Shown piece after piece: positions 36,101 to 44,616 of a stretch of DNA of 64,000 nt; position 1 is the stretch's first letter, and every line of letters begins with the position of its first letter. The notes under the pieces are model-generated. The model was not told the origin of the DNA, did no database searches, and saw only the letters and a program-made list of their open reading frames with translations. Source of the DNA: Sporosarcina trichiuri (GTDB taxonomy: Bacteria > Bacillota > Bacilli > Bacillales_A > Planococcaceae); contig NZ_CP129119.1 in assembly GCF_030406775.1 (NCBI RefSeq), positions 2,573,501-2,637,500 of the forward strand, in the 5' to 3' direction. A program made the translations under genes and the position numbers.

Positions 36101-36574
36101 CAGGTCAGCGCCGCCTTCGATCAGCCCTTTCGCCTGGACATAGAAGTCATCTGCCAGCCGGTCGAACGTAATACCGCCCGTCACGTACAGTGTCTTTGTC
36201 GTCGGACCCATCGCCCCTGCGACGAATCTCGGCTGTTCAGGTGACGAATAGTTGTCGGCCGCACTGCGGGCGAGCTCCGCCCCTCTCCGGTTGATCTCCT
36301 CCGCACGACTGCCAAGGTCATAATCATCCAGGACGACAGGTGTTCCGCCGAACGTATTCGTACAAATGATATCGGCGCCTGCCTCGAGGTATTCCCGGTG
36401 GATCTTCCTGAGCACTTCAGGCTTCGTCAGGTTCAAATACTCGTTACAGCCTTCGAAGGCGTCGCCGCCGAAATCTTCCGCAGTCAGGTCCGCGTTCTGC
36501 AGCATCGTGCCCATCGCGCCGTCCATGACCAGTATCCTCTTCTTCAGTTCTGTCTCAATGCGTGATTGCGGCAT
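33116..36574 (-). CDS. metH: Cobalamin-dependent methionine synthase
   Basis: Transfers methyl from methyltetrahydrofolate via cobalamin to homocysteine. At 1152 residues all modules are present: homocysteine domain (GLNCATGPE and the zinc Cys pair in GGCCGTTP), pterin domain ([12 protein letters not shown] to ~residue 620), cobalamin domain with DVHDIGKN and the lower ligand His, and the C-terminal SAM activation domain ([16 protein letters not shown]). Its start overlaps the end of the reductase gene by 20 bp, so the two enzymes that make and use methyl-folate are coupled under one SAM riboswitch. Requires a B12 source. Confidence 0.97.
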   Translation of the reverse strand: MPQSRIETELKKRILVMDGAMGTMLQNADLTAEDFGGDAFEGCNEYLNLTKPEVLRKIHREYLEAGADIICTNTFGGTPVVLDDYDLGSRAEEINRRGAELARSAADNYSSPEQPRFVAGAMGPTTKTLYVTGGITFDRLADDFYVQAKGLIEGGADLLLMETSQDMLNVKAGTVGIRRAFEETGRELPVMISGTIEPMGTTLAGQSIEAFYVSIEHIRPLSVGLNCATGPEFMTDHLRSLSELATGFVSCYPNAGLPDEEGHYHESPESLSTKLEGFAEKGWLNIVGGCCGTTPAHIRAIRQAVDGKTPRTRPAEEDAHGHVVSGIEPLLYDPSMRPILVGERTNVIGSRKFKQLIADGKIEEAAEIARAQVKNGAHVIDVCLANPDRDELTDMRDFMREVVKKVKVPFVIDSTDEQVIEEALKYSQGKAIINSINLEDGEERFDAVLPIVKKYGASVVVGTIDETGMAVTRERKLEIAERSYELLTGKWGLAPEDIIFDPLVFPVGTGDAQYIGSAVETIEGIRLIKEKLPRALTVLGVSNVSFGLPGVGREVLNAVYLYHCTQAGLDYAIVNTEKLERYASIPEKEIKMADDLLFSTTDETLAAFTEFYRGKKKEKTEDDIPKTVPERLAYYVVEGTKEGLIPDLDAALTQYDEPLDVINGPLMTGMAEVGRLFNANQLIVAEVLQSAEVMKASVSYLEQFMEKKEDDNGKGKIVLATVKGDVHDIGKNLVEIILSNNGFKVIDIGIKVTPAELIDVIRKEKPDIVGLSGLLVKSAQQMVLTAQDFKAAGIDLPVMVGGAALSRRFTDTKISPEYDGPVIYAKDAMQGLDLANRLQSDGKDALLLELDEQLEKRAANDAIKAAKAEARADSAVAVAIRPVKTVREDAPVFVPGDLKKRVLRDYSIAHLSPYVNMRTLIGHHLGLRGNVDAMLRKQEPRAVELHEMVTGFLNSGKLGASGMYQFFPAQADGDDVIIYDPADATTEIERFTFPRQDQEPFLCLADYLKTVQSGELDYVAFMQVTAGHGVRAEAERLKADGKFLESHAFQATALELAEGFAERVHQEIRDQWGFPDATDFTMKDRFAAKYQGQRFSFGYPACPNLEDQAKLFGLLKPEEIGVHLTEEFMMEPEASVSAIVFAHPDARYFNVE

Positions 36575-38414
36575 GGTGCATCTCCCTTTCTGCTTCGGCG
36601 TCGATTTCTTTTATATAGCGGATCAGTTCAGCTGTCATGTCATAGCGCAGGAATGGTGTGATCAGATAGATCCCGTTAAAGAGTCCTGCCGCTGTGTCGA
36701 TCAGTTCCTTGGCGATGCGGAGCCCTTCCGCTGTGGCTGCCTCCCGGTCATCCCCGCAATCCTTCATGCGCGCGAGCACGTCATCGGACAGTTTGATGCC
36801 CGGCACTTCGTGATGGAGGAACTCGGCATTGCGGCTGTTCGTCAGCGGCATGATTCCGAGGAAGATCGGTGTTTCGAGATGGCTGACCGCTTCATGGATC
36901 TCGATGATCTTCTCTTTCGTATAGACCGGCTGGGAGATGAAATAATCCGCGCCGTTCTCAATCTTCTTCTCCAGCCGCTTGACCGCGCGCTCCACGACAC
37001 GGACATTCGGATTGAAGGCGCCCGCAACCGAGAAATTCGCTTTTTTGCGCAGCGGTCTGCCGGAGAAGGAAATCCCTTTGTTCAGCTGTTTGATGAGTTG
37101 GAACAGCTCCATGCTCGATACATCATAGACACTGGTCGCCCCGGGGAAGTCCCCGATTTTCGTCGGATCCCCGGTCACTGCGAGAATATCGTGGATACCA
37201 AGTGCATCAAGCCCCATCAGATGGGACTGCAGTCCGATCAGGTTGCGGTCGCGGCATGTGATGTGCACGAGCGGCCGGACATCATCCTGATGCTTCACGA
37301 GGGACGCCATGGCCACATTGCTGATGCGCGGGGAGGCGAGGGAGTTATCCGCCATCGTTACGGCGTCCGCACCTGCCTTTTTCAGCTGTCTTGCGCCTTC
37401 CAGGTAGTTTTCCGTCTCCAGGTGCCTCGGTGTATCCAGCTCCACGAGGATCGTCCGTTCACGCTTCGCTTTCTCGTGCAGCGGCTCATAGCGGGCCGGC
37501 TCCGGTTCACGGATGATGACCGGTTTACGCTCTGCAGTTTTCTTTTCCGAGATCGGCACCGTTCCGGCCAGCCTCGTCTTAACAGCCGAGATGTGTGCAG
37601 GCGTCGTGCCGCAGCAGCCGCCGATCAGCCGGACGCCTTCTTCCTGCAGCATCTTTGCCGCTCTCCCGTAATAATCCGTCTCCGACACATAGACGATCCG
37701 GCCGTCCTCCACGTCGAGCAGGCTGGCATTCGGATAGGCGGACAGGAATGCCTTCTCCGGCAGGTCGACCCCTTCGAATGCCTGGATGGTGTGATACGGG
37801 CCGAGCCGGCAGTTGACACCGACCACATCGGCGCCGAGAGACTCGAGACGGTGCAGCGCCTCATTCAGCTGAAGTCCGTTCTGCAGCACCCCGGGTTCGT
37901 GCATGGACACTTGCGCGATCAGCGGGATATCTGTAAGCTTCCGCAACTGGGTAACGACCGCGCTCAGTTCATCGAAATCATAGTACGTTTCCAGCAGCAG
38001 GCCGTCCGGACCGCCGGCGAGCAGCACTTCCGCCTGCTGCCGGACGATCGCCGGCACTTCTTCGGGAGAGACTTCGTTCTTACCGACACTGCGCAGCCCG
38101 CCGATGGTGCCGAGTATGTACTGACCGCCGGCTTCGGCAGCTTCCTTTGCGATGGCGATGCCCGCTTCGTTGAATTCCCTGACACGGTGCTCCAGGCCGT
38201 ACCGGGCGAGTTTCACCGCATTGGCGCTGTAGGTGTTCGTCTGGATGATATCCGCGCCGGCAGCGATGTACTGCCGGTGGATGTCTCCGATCAGTTCCGG
38301 TTTCTCCACATTCAGCTGTTCGTAACAGAAATCATGCCCTTCGGCGTACAGCAAGGTCCCCATTGCGCCATCGCCGACGAGCACTTCGTTTTTCAAGCGT
38401 TCCAATAAGTCCAT
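36555..38414 (-). CDS. yitJ: Bifunctional homocysteine S-methyltransferase / methylenetetrahydrofolate reductase (YitJ-like)
   Basis: A 619-residue fusion. The N-terminal ~300 residues are a homocysteine methyltransferase (GDGAMGTLLYAEG, GVNCRLGPY, and Cys pair in [10 protein letters not shown]); the C-terminal ~300 are a FAD-linked MTHFR barrel (ELDTPRHLETE, TCRDRNLIGLQSHLMG, ILAVTGDPTKIGDFPGA). It supplies methyl-THF for the downstream MetH. ATG at 38414 follows GAAAGGACGG. In Bacillus the orthologue is the classic S-box target yitJ. Confidence 0.95.
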   Translation of the reverse strand: MDLLERLKNEVLVGDGAMGTLLYAEGHDFCYEQLNVEKPELIGDIHRQYIAAGADIIQTNTYSANAVKLARYGLEHRVREFNEAGIAIAKEAAEAGGQYILGTIGGLRSVGKNEVSPEEVPAIVRQQAEVLLAGGPDGLLLETYYDFDELSAVVTQLRKLTDIPLIAQVSMHEPGVLQNGLQLNEALHRLESLGADVVGVNCRLGPYHTIQAFEGVDLPEKAFLSAYPNASLLDVEDGRIVYVSETDYYGRAAKMLQEEGVRLIGGCCGTTPAHISAVKTRLAGTVPISEKKTAERKPVIIREPEPARYEPLHEKAKRERTILVELDTPRHLETENYLEGARQLKKAGADAVTMADNSLASPRISNVAMASLVKHQDDVRPLVHITCRDRNLIGLQSHLMGLDALGIHDILAVTGDPTKIGDFPGATSVYDVSSMELFQLIKQLNKGISFSGRPLRKKANFSVAGAFNPNVRVVERAVKRLEKKIENGADYFISQPVYTKEKIIEIHEAVSHLETPIFLGIMPLTNSRNAEFLHHEVPGIKLSDDVLARMKDCGDDREAATAEGLRIAKELIDTAAGLFNGIYLITPFLRYDMTAELIRYIKEIDAEAEREMHHAAITH

Positions 38415-38459
38415 CTGATCATCCGTCCTTTCTTGCGGCAGTGCGCTGAAGCAGTGAAT

Positions 38460-38496
38460 AGAAAAAAAGCCTTTTCGCAAAACGAAGAAGGCTTTG
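38460..38496 (-). terminator. S-box expression-platform terminator
   Basis: On the minus strand AAAGCCTT... and AAGGCTTT form a stem (about 38469-38495) with inner TTCGTTTTGCGAA, followed by T7. It lies between the SAM aptamer and the yitJ start. Confidence 0.88.
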
Positions 38497-38517
38497 TCAT
38501 CTGTATAATGATTGTCT

Positions 38518-38620
38518 TCTCCTCATCTGCCGGATCCTGTATCCGCTGGAATTAGCACCTGACCATATGGCTGGTTGCTGAAGCATCACAGGGCCAGTCC
38601 CTCCGCTTCTCTTGATAAGA
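38518..38620 (-). promoter_or_regulatory. SAM-I riboswitch (S box)
   Basis: Minus-strand sequence shows the S-box landmarks in order: CTTATCAAGAGAAGCGGAGG, GACTGGCCC, GATGCTTCAGCAACC, GGTCAGGTGCTAATTCC and a closing GATGAGGAG that pairs with the start. SAM binding should favour the following terminator, shutting off yitJ-metH when methionine/SAM is plentiful. Confidence 0.97.
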
Positions 38621-38799
38621 ATGACTATTCAGTTGTAATAATTATTGAACATATCATACCGTTGTTTGAGAGTTCCGTCAATAGACGAATTGATGTCTCC
38701 ATCATGGCAGCCGGTGATCGGAGGAAAGAGGTATACGGCCCTGTCCCATCCCCGGCCGGATATGGTAAACTGGTGGACAAGTACGGAAAGGGGATTGCT

Positions 38800-38985
38800 A
38801 TGCGGGCGTTTAAATTCATCATCCCGATTGCGCTGCTGGTCGGCGGGATCGCCTGGGTGATGCTAAGCAGAAATTATACGGATGTGCCCGTCATGTCCAG
38901 ATTGTATATAACGATAGGCGCGATGATCGTCAGCGGGGTCATTTCATTTTTCCTGTTCCCGAAAGACGAAGGGGAGCGCCGCTGA
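38800..38985 (+). CDS. Small two-span membrane protein, 61 residues
   Basis: ATG at 38800 follows GGAAAGGGG; the reading ends exactly where a terminator stem begins. Two hydrophobic helices (FKFIIPIALLVGGIAWVML and YITIGAMIVSGVISFFLF) are joined by a short polar turn, with a charged tail KDEGERR. I do not recognise a family. The longer in-frame extension upstream to 38575 would run through the riboswitch region and is unlikely. Confidence 0.65.
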   Translation: MRAFKFIIPIALLVGGIAWVMLSRNYTDVPVMSRLYITIGAMIVSGVISFFLFPKDEGERR

Positions 38986-39015
38986 CGGACGGGGAAGCGC
39001 CTGTCCGTTTTTTTT
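38985..39015 (+). terminator. Terminator after the 61-residue protein gene
   Basis: Stem ACGGAC (38985-38990) with GTCCGT (39003-39008) and TTTTTTT. Confidence 0.8.
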
Positions 39016-39027
39016 GACTGAAATTGA

Positions 39028-39078
39028 GTCAACCTAAGTTAAAATTGAGTTGACACAAATCCAAAAGACACTTATTCT
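39028..39078 (+). promoter_or_regulatory. bioY promoter with BirA-like operator
   Basis: GTCAAC (39028-39033) and GTTGAC (39049-39054) form an inverted repeat with a 15-bp spacer, the geometry of BirA operators (GTTAAC arms). The right arm covers the -35 TTGACA (39050-39055), which pairs with -10 TATTCT (39073-39078) at 17 bp. Biotin-loaded BirA bound here would block bioY. The arm sequence differs from the usual TTAAC by one base, so the assignment is probable, not proven. Confidence 0.6.
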
Positions 39079-39110
39079 TAATCCATACAAATAGTTAAGG
39101 GGTGTCTGGG

Positions 39111-39719
39111 ATGGGAACAACAGCAGCAATGAAACCGAACCGGTCGAAAACGATATCCGGTACACTCGGCCTCGTCTATTCCGCCATGTTCGCGGCTTTG
39201 ATGATGATCGGGGCGAATATTACGTACTTCATACCCGCGATGGCGGTCAGCGGCGTGCCGATCACGCTGCAGACGTTTTTCGCGACGTTGGCCGGCCTGC
39301 TTCTCGGAAGCCGCTACGGCGCTGCCGCCATGACGGTATATATGGCGATCGGCCTGGCCGGCGCGCCGGTCTTCGCAAAATTCGGCGGAGGTTTCAGTAC
39401 GGTCGTCAGTACACAATTCGGCTTTATCCTTTCCTTCATAGCTGTGGCATACGCTGCCGGTAAAATCGTCGAGAAGAAAGGCACCCTGCCTGCCTTCATC
39501 GCTGCAGCACTTATCGGATTCGTCATCAACTATGCGATCGGCACGAACTGGATGTACGCGGCGTACAAGCTCTGGGCAGCCGCGCCGGATGCATTCACGT
39601 ATAAAATCGCCTGGATCTGGATGCTTCCGACAATCCCGAAAGATGTCATTTTGGCAGTCCTTGCCGGCATATTCGGCCATCGGATGGTGCGCATCCTCAA
39701 AATCCGCCGGTCACTGTAA
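39111..39719 (+). CDS. bioY: Biotin transporter S component BioY
   Basis: About 202 residues and six spans; brings in biotin, alone or with the shared ECF energy module. Family signatures: SAMFAALMMIGANITYFIPA, GVPITLQTFFATLAGLLLGSRYGAAAM and the VFAKFGGGFS loop, followed by GFILSFIAVAYAAG. ATG at 39111 follows AAGGGGTG. No bio biosynthetic genes lie nearby, so the cell may rely on uptake. Own promoter, BirA-like operator and terminator. Confidence 0.93.
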   Translation: MGTTAAMKPNRSKTISGTLGLVYSAMFAALMMIGANITYFIPAMAVSGVPITLQTFFATLAGLLLGSRYGAAAMTVYMAIGLAGAPVFAKFGGGFSTVVSTQFGFILSFIAVAYAAGKIVEKKGTLPAFIAAALIGFVINYAIGTNWMYAAYKLWAAAPDAFTYKIAWIWMLPTIPKDVILAVLAGIFGHRMVRILKIRRSL

Positions 39720-39732
39720 ATGCGTTCCATGC

Positions 39733-39763
39733 ACCCGCCTGCTATTGCCGCAGGCGGGTTTTC
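39733..39763 (+). terminator. Terminator after bioY
   Basis: Perfect 10-bp stem ACCCGCCTGC / GCAGGCGGGT and TTTT. Confidence 0.88.
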
Positions 39764-39836
39764 AGCGTTTTCAGGCTTGCCGGCTGCTGAGTGGGGAATA
39801 GTGTAATTATTCTCAGACGAAAAAGGAGACAGAACG

Positions 39837-40883
39837 ATGATCGATATACTGATGAAGCAGGCCAAGCATCTGTTTCCAGGCAGTTTCGCCTCCGTCATGG
39901 CTACGGGCGCTCTCGCAGTCGGGCTCAACCTGCTTGGATTCCACGGACTTGCGCCTATTCTGATCGCAGTCAATACAGTGCTGTATACGGTCCTCTGGCT
40001 GATGACGCTGATACGTCTGTTCCGCTGGCCGCGTGAACTGCGGGTTGATGTCGTCAGCCACAGCAAAGGAGCGGGCTTTTTCACTCTGGTTGCCGGGACG
40101 GCTGTCTTCGGGAGCCAGCTGCTGCTGACAGGCGGCTGCATCATGATAGCGAAAGTCCTCTGGTTCACCGCACTCATCCTCTGGGCTGTTATTATGTATA
40201 CGTTTTTCACGGCGATGACCATCCGGAAAGAGAAACCGCCGCTTGAAAAAGGGTTCAATGGCACATGGCTGCTGTCCTCTGTCGCGACACAATCCATTGC
40301 TGTGCTTGGAACCCTGCTGTCGCCATCTGTCCATCAGCATCAGGACATCCTTTTGTTCACATCGTTATCCATGTACTTCCTGGGCAGCATGCTCTATCTC
40401 CCGCTGATGGCCCTCATCTTCTACCGCTTTGCATTTGTCCGGTTTTCCTACGGCGAATTATCGCCGCCGTACTGGATCAGCATGGGCGCCTTGGCGATCA
40501 CGACACTTGCCGGTTCCAGTCTGATCCTGCATGCCGAGTATTTCCCGCTTATCAATGAGATTACGCCATTCCTGAAAGGATTCACGCTGTTCTTCTGGAT
40601 TACAGGCACCTGGTGGATCCCTCTGCTGGTGATCCTGACGATCTGGCATTATGGATTCCACCGTCCGCCGATCCGCTACAATCCGCAGATCTGGAGTATG
40701 GTGTTCCCGCTGGCCATGTACACAGCCGGAACATTCCAGTTTTCAAAAGCGCTTCAGCTGCCGTTTGTATCGGTCCTGTCGGAAGGGATGGCTTTTCTGG
40801 CAGTCGGTTCATGGATTGTCGTATTCCTCGCCATGTGTACCGCGATTTTGCGGTCTTTCGGAAAAATGGGGGATGTGAAGTGA
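39837..40883 (+). CDS. TDT-family (tellurite-resistance/dicarboxylate) membrane transporter
   Basis: 348 residues with about ten hydrophobic spans and very short loops. FPGSFASVMATGALAVGLNLLG at the start, the FTALILWAVIMYTFFTAMTIR middle and WHYGFHRPPIRYNPQIWSMVFPLAMYTAGTFQF (in parts) fit the SLAC1/TehA/Mae1 fold, where Phe and Gly line an anion pore. Substrate (malate, sulfite, chloride, tellurite protection) cannot be told. ATG at 39837 follows AAGGAGACAGAACG. The next gene is 68 bp away in the same direction. Confidence 0.75.
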   Translation: MIDILMKQAKHLFPGSFASVMATGALAVGLNLLGFHGLAPILIAVNTVLYTVLWLMTLIRLFRWPRELRVDVVSHSKGAGFFTLVAGTAVFGSQLLLTGGCIMIAKVLWFTALILWAVIMYTFFTAMTIRKEKPPLEKGFNGTWLLSSVATQSIAVLGTLLSPSVHQHQDILLFTSLSMYFLGSMLYLPLMALIFYRFAFVRFSYGELSPPYWISMGALAITTLAGSSLILHAEYFPLINEITPFLKGFTLFFWITGTWWIPLLVILTIWHYGFHRPPIRYNPQIWSMVFPLAMYTAGTFQFSKALQLPFVSVLSEGMAFLAVGSWIVVFLAMCTAILRSFGKMGDVK

Positions 40884-40951
40884 AACGGATTGCGCTCTCA
40901 TCCGTATGGTAAGACAGAAAAGAAGTCTACCTCGGAAAGAAGGGCGAAGCA

Positions 40952-42640
40952 ATGATTCACTTACTAGTTTTTTCTCTCGCGGCAGGCGTTCTGTCAGCAC
41001 TGCTTGCGGTTCCGTTCTCCAGGAAGCTGGGCACGGAAGAAAAGGGAGGCGGCACAGGTCTCCGGGCTGGACTGTTTGTCTCGGCTGCAGTCCTGCTGAC
41101 TGCCGGGATCGCCGTTTTCTACTACACGACCAGCCTGGATCAGCACTGGTCCTCCCTGTGGGCACTGATTCTGGCGGCCGCCATCATCGGGACGGCTGCT
41201 GACACCGGCATGATGCGTAAATTGAAAGGGATTGCTGCTGTCCTCGCAGCAGGAGCGGGCATCTACGTGCTCACCGCGCCGCTCTTCAACGCAGACACCA
41301 AGTATGAGGCGGTGGAGATGGACCAGCAGGTGGAGATCGAGGCGTTCGACGAAACGAAGACCCCGGCAAGTGTCCCGCCGAAATTCGCACGGAACAAGAT
41401 GAAGAAAGCATTCGGCCAGGTGCCGGACACGAGCTATTACGATCTGGGCCATCTGCAGATCCAGAAAGTCAAGGACGACTTCGTCTACATCGCCCCTGTC
41501 GAGTTCTCAGGGTTCTTCAAATGGTGGAACGGCAAGACGACACCCGGCTACTTCCGCATGAGTGCGACCGATTCTGCGGACAACCCGAAATTCATCGCTT
41601 CCGAGATGACCTATACGGAGACGTCCTATTTCAACAAACAGGTCGGCCGTCATATGAGATTGGAGTTCCCGGATCTCATCTTCTACGGGGACGTCCAGCT
41701 CGAAATCGACGATGACGGCAATCCGCACTACATCCGGTCGTACGGGGACTTCATCACTGCCAGGAACGGATTCGATGTGAAAGGGATCATCATGACCGAT
41801 CCGATGACGGGCGAATCGGAGAAATTCCCGCTAGCGGAGATTCCGGACTATATCGATGGCGCGGTCTCCCCGCAGGCGGTCAGCCTCCAGAACAGCTACT
41901 TCGGCAAATACATCCATGGTTTCTGGAATTCGGTCGTCGGTAAGAAGGATGTCAAACTGCCGTCCGATGAAGGGACGGAAGCGAATGTCAGTCCGATTTT
42001 CTCGGAAGACGGGCGGATGTATTATTTCACCGATTTCACGAGCCCGAAAGAGGGCGTCGACTCGATGCTCGGCTATTCACTGACAGACGGCCGGACAGGG
42101 AAGGGGACGTACTATACCGGTGATCTGGAAGAATCCTATATGGACTCCCAGGGGGCTCTCCAGATCATCGAAAAGAAATTTATCGAGAAGAAGTGGTCCG
42201 GTGAAATGCCTGTGCTCTACAACTTCTACGGGGAAGCGAGCTGGCTTGTGCCTGTCCTCGATTCCAATGGGTTCCTGCAGAATTATTTCATCGTATCCGC
42301 TGCCAACCCGGAAATCTCGGTCTACGGCAATTCTCCGAAGGATGCGCTGAAGCTGTATAAGACCGCTCTCCAGCGGGGAGGCAGTTCTGTGGAGGGAAGT
42401 TCCAATTCTGCAGAAGCGAAAGCCGCCATCACGGTCAAGCGGGTCTATAAGGAATCAGCCGGAGATTATACGATCGTATCGGTGAAATCGTCGGATGGCC
42501 GGAATTTCCTCATTTCAACGGAATCCGTCCCGGAAGCTGTATACATCCAGGAAGGCGATAAGCTTGCCATCACCTATCAGGAAACCGGCGAGCTGTTCCT
42601 GCCGGTGAAGGAAATGACGAATATATCGCTCGGAGAATAA
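40952..42640 (+). CDS. Unrecognised 562-residue membrane-anchored protein
   Basis: Four hydrophobic segments near the N-terminus (residues ~2-20, 38-57, 67-85, 92-110) are followed by a ~450-residue, apparently extracytoplasmic domain rich in Tyr, Phe, Asp and Lys (SGFFKWWNGKTTPGYFRMSA, HYIRSYGDFITARNGFDVKG, PVLYNFYGEASWLVPVLDSN). A C-terminal ~70 residues (AAITVKRVYKESAGDYTIVS) looks like a small OB- or beta-barrel module. I cannot name a family or activity. A Ser/Asn/Gly stretch near 480-495 separates these domains. GAAAGAAGGGCG precedes the ATG. It ends at a strong terminator shared with the converging GNAT gene. Confidence 0.85.
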   Translation: MIHLLVFSLAAGVLSALLAVPFSRKLGTEEKGGGTGLRAGLFVSAAVLLTAGIAVFYYTTSLDQHWSSLWALILAAAIIGTAADTGMMRKLKGIAAVLAAGAGIYVLTAPLFNADTKYEAVEMDQQVEIEAFDETKTPASVPPKFARNKMKKAFGQVPDTSYYDLGHLQIQKVKDDFVYIAPVEFSGFFKWWNGKTTPGYFRMSATDSADNPKFIASEMTYTETSYFNKQVGRHMRLEFPDLIFYGDVQLEIDDDGNPHYIRSYGDFITARNGFDVKGIIMTDPMTGESEKFPLAEIPDYIDGAVSPQAVSLQNSYFGKYIHGFWNSVVGKKDVKLPSDEGTEANVSPIFSEDGRMYYFTDFTSPKEGVDSMLGYSLTDGRTGKGTYYTGDLEESYMDSQGALQIIEKKFIEKKWSGEMPVLYNFYGEASWLVPVLDSNGFLQNYFIVSAANPEISVYGNSPKDALKLYKTALQRGGSSVEGSSNSAEAKAAITVKRVYKESAGDYTIVSVKSSDGRNFLISTESVPEAVYIQEGDKLAITYQETGELFLPVKEMTNISLGE

Positions 42641-42643
42641 CGA

Positions 42644-42680
42644 AAAAAGCAGAAGCGCTGGAAACGGCTTCTGCTTTTTC
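42644..42680. terminator. Bidirectional terminator
   Basis: Arms AAAGCAGAAGC / GCTTCTGCTTT with flanking A and T runs, between the 562-residue protein gene and the converging GNAT gene. Confidence 0.88.
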
Positions 42681-42696
42681 TATGGAACCATCGGGC

Positions 42697-43284
42697 TTAC
42701 GCGCCGACTGTTGCGAACTCTTTCAGGATATTAGGTTTGCCTTCGGTCTTAAATGTTAACACTTGATGGCAAGGATCGTATGATTCCCCGTAAAACTCAT
42801 CGTCTTTATACGTGTGGATCTCTTCATACGTCATCTTCATCGCATCATAGACCGTTTCTTCATCCGCATCATCCGGCGACCAGTACAGGATCTCGAGGTC
42901 CGTATGCTCGCCTGTTGCAAGCGAACGTCTGCTGTAGCCGATCCGCTGGGCGTGGTGGAATGACTCGCGGGCATAGAATTTCAGCCGTTTTGCTGTGTCG
43001 GTATCTTCGTAATCGACAGGCTCCACTTCCAGCAGGATCGGCTTCCCTTTCTCTTTCAGCTTGGTCAGCAGTTTCTTGCCGAGTCCTTCGCCGCGGGACG
43101 CTGCGGACACGAACAGATAATCGACAAAGACGAATGATTCGGTCTCCACGTACATAAGTACATGTTTCGGCCCTTCATCCTTATGGTAGACATTGTGCTT
43201 ATCTTTCAGCAGGGCGTCCATATGCTCTTTTGATTTCATCTCTTCGATTGGGAAATACTCACTCAGTTTTTCGTACCAGTTCAT
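42697..43284 (-). CDS. GNAT-family acetyltransferase
   Basis: About 195 residues. The acetyl-CoA loop is YLFVSAASRGEGLGKKLLTKL (Q/R-x-x-G-x-G/A type: SRGEGLG), preceded by the YVETESFVFVDYLFV strand; LEVEPVDYEDTDTAKRLKFY continues the fold. The C-terminal ~60 residues are a family-specific extension. ATG at 43284 follows GGAGGAGATTTACGT; upstream in-frame starts lack a site. The acceptor substrate is unknown. Confidence 0.82.
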   Translation of the reverse strand: MNWYEKLSEYFPIEEMKSKEHMDALLKDKHNVYHKDEGPKHVLMYVETESFVFVDYLFVSAASRGEGLGKKLLTKLKEKGKPILLEVEPVDYEDTDTAKRLKFYARESFHHAQRIGYSRRSLATGEHTDLEILYWSPDDADEETVYDAMKMTYEEIHTYKDDEFYGESYDPCHQVLTFKTEGKPNILKEFATVGA

Positions 43285-43471
43285 ACGTAAATCTCCTCCG
43301 TCGGTATGGGTGTACCCGGAGCTTTTTGTTTGGGGATCAAACATAAGGAGAGGAAAAAAGAGGTCAGAAAAAAATCCTCAGGATCTTTCACGCATTCAAT
43401 TTTATCATACTATGCAGGGAGCGTTCAACTGATTCGGGCTTGCTGCATACTGCTGCGCCGCGGCAAAATCC

Positions 43472-43520
43472 TTGCGCAGCCTTCCTCCGTTGCGGTACAA
43501 TTAAGTCAAAGATAGTCAAA
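43472..43520 (+). promoter_or_regulatory. ctsR promoter with CtsR heptad operator
   Basis: -35 TTGCGC (43472-43477), 18-bp spacer, -10 TACAAT (43496-43501). The CtsR direct heptad repeat AGTCAAA-GAT-AGTCAAA occupies 43504-43520, immediately after the -10, so CtsR should block its own operon until heat or protein stress. A third partial GTCAA follows. Confidence 0.92.
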
Positions 43521-43558
43521 GTCAACGGAAGAAACTGCCGGCAAAAGAGGTGAAAACG

Positions 43559-44029
43559 ATGCGAAACATTTCCGACATCATAGAAGGGTATTTGAAGTCG
43601 ATTATCGAACATGAAGATAATGGAATCGCGGAAATCAAGCGCAATGAAGTGGCTGAGAAATTTCAATGTGTCCCTTCGCAGATCAACTACGTCATCAAGA
43701 CTCGGTTCACGATCGAGCGGGGGTACGCTGTCGAGTCGAAGCGGGGCGGCGGGGGGTACATCCGGATCCACCGCATACAGACCAATTCACGCAAGGAGCT
43801 CGTCGATCATATTTTAGAGAGTCTGCAGGAAGGGGCATCTTCCGTCATGACGGAAGATATCATCTACCGGCTCCTCGCTGAACAGGCGGTGACGAAACGC
43901 GAAGCACGCCTGATGCTGGCGGCGGTCGATCATGCCGCTAAACACTATCCCCTGCAGGAACGGGAAGTGATCCGGGCGCGGGTGCTTCAGGCAATGCTGT
44001 TTTCGCTCCTTTACGACCAGTCCGAATGA
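43559..44029 (+). CDS. ctsR: Class III stress gene repressor CtsR
   Basis: Represses clp genes in the absence of stress; the winged helix senses heat through a glycine-rich loop. About 156 residues. RNISDIIEGYLKSIIE at the start, DNA-binding VAEKFQCVPSQINYVIKTRF, wing ERGYAVESKRGGGGYIRI with the tetraglycine thermosensor, and a C-terminal dimer/McsB-binding domain. ATG at 43559 follows AAAAGAGG by 8 nt; the GTG at 43550 is within that site. Confidence 0.96.
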   Translation: MRNISDIIEGYLKSIIEHEDNGIAEIKRNEVAEKFQCVPSQINYVIKTRFTIERGYAVESKRGGGGYIRIHRIQTNSRKELVDHILESLQEGASSVMTEDIIYRLLAEQAVTKREARLMLAAVDHAAKHYPLQEREVIRARVLQAMLFSLLYDQSE

Positions 44030-44064
44030 GCGGACAACCAACCAATCAGTGAGGTGGTATTATC

Positions 44065-44616
44065 ATGCTTTGCGAAAATTGCAAGGAACGGCCGGTATCG
44101 GTCATTTTGAAACAGGAGACGCCGAATGGGCCGGTGGAACGGAACCTTTGTGACCAGTGCGCCTTCAATCTGCAGACGTTTTCTTTCAGTCCCCAGCAGG
44201 AGCCGATGTCGATCCAGCAGTTCCTCTCTCAGTGGCTGACCGGGGAAGCGATCCAGCCGCAGACGCGGGGGAACCAGGGGATGCCGGAATGTCCGGAATG
44301 CGGTCTGACCTTCCACAGGTTCCTGGAAATCGGTAAATTCGGCTGCCCGGTCTGCTACGACACATTCCGTGAACGGCTGCCGCGGGTATTCGGCAAACTG
44401 CACAATGGCAGCACGGCACATACGGGAAAGATACCGGCGTCATTCAATGAGAAGATGACAATCCGGAAAAAGATCGAAGCGCTCCGGGCCAGCATGCAGG
44501 AGGCCATCCAGGAAGAACGATTCGAACAGGCAGCTGTCCTGCGCGATGAAGTGAACGAGTGGAAGCGCAAGCTGGCTGCGGAACCGGCTGAAGGAGGGAT
44601 TTCGGATGGGGAATGA
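44065..44616 (+). CDS. mcsA: McsA, activator of McsB arginine kinase
   Basis: Zinc protein of 183 residues that activates McsB and modulates CtsR release. Two zinc knuckles: CENCKERP...CDQCAFN near the start and CPECGLTFHRF...FGCPVCYDTF near 75-95. A C-terminal UVR-type helical hairpin (IEALRASMQEAIQEERFEQA) could dock to ClpC. It overlaps mcsB by 11 bp, implying coupled synthesis of the complex. Confidence 0.95.
   Translation: MLCENCKERPVSVILKQETPNGPVERNLCDQCAFNLQTFSFSPQQEPMSIQQFLSQWLTGEAIQPQTRGNQGMPECPECGLTFHRFLEIGKFGCPVCYDTFRERLPRVFGKLHNGSTAHTGKIPASFNEKMTIRKKIEALRASMQEAIQEERFEQAAVLRDEVNEWKRKLAAEPAEGGISDGE

Noticed and set aside
36366..38408. Very long open frame on the plus strand opposite yitJ (and similar ones opposite cysS near 54400-56178, gltX and yacL/ispD)
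   Set aside because: Antisense to strongly conserved genes, with no ribosome site or recognisable protein; caused by codon bias in GC-rich genes.
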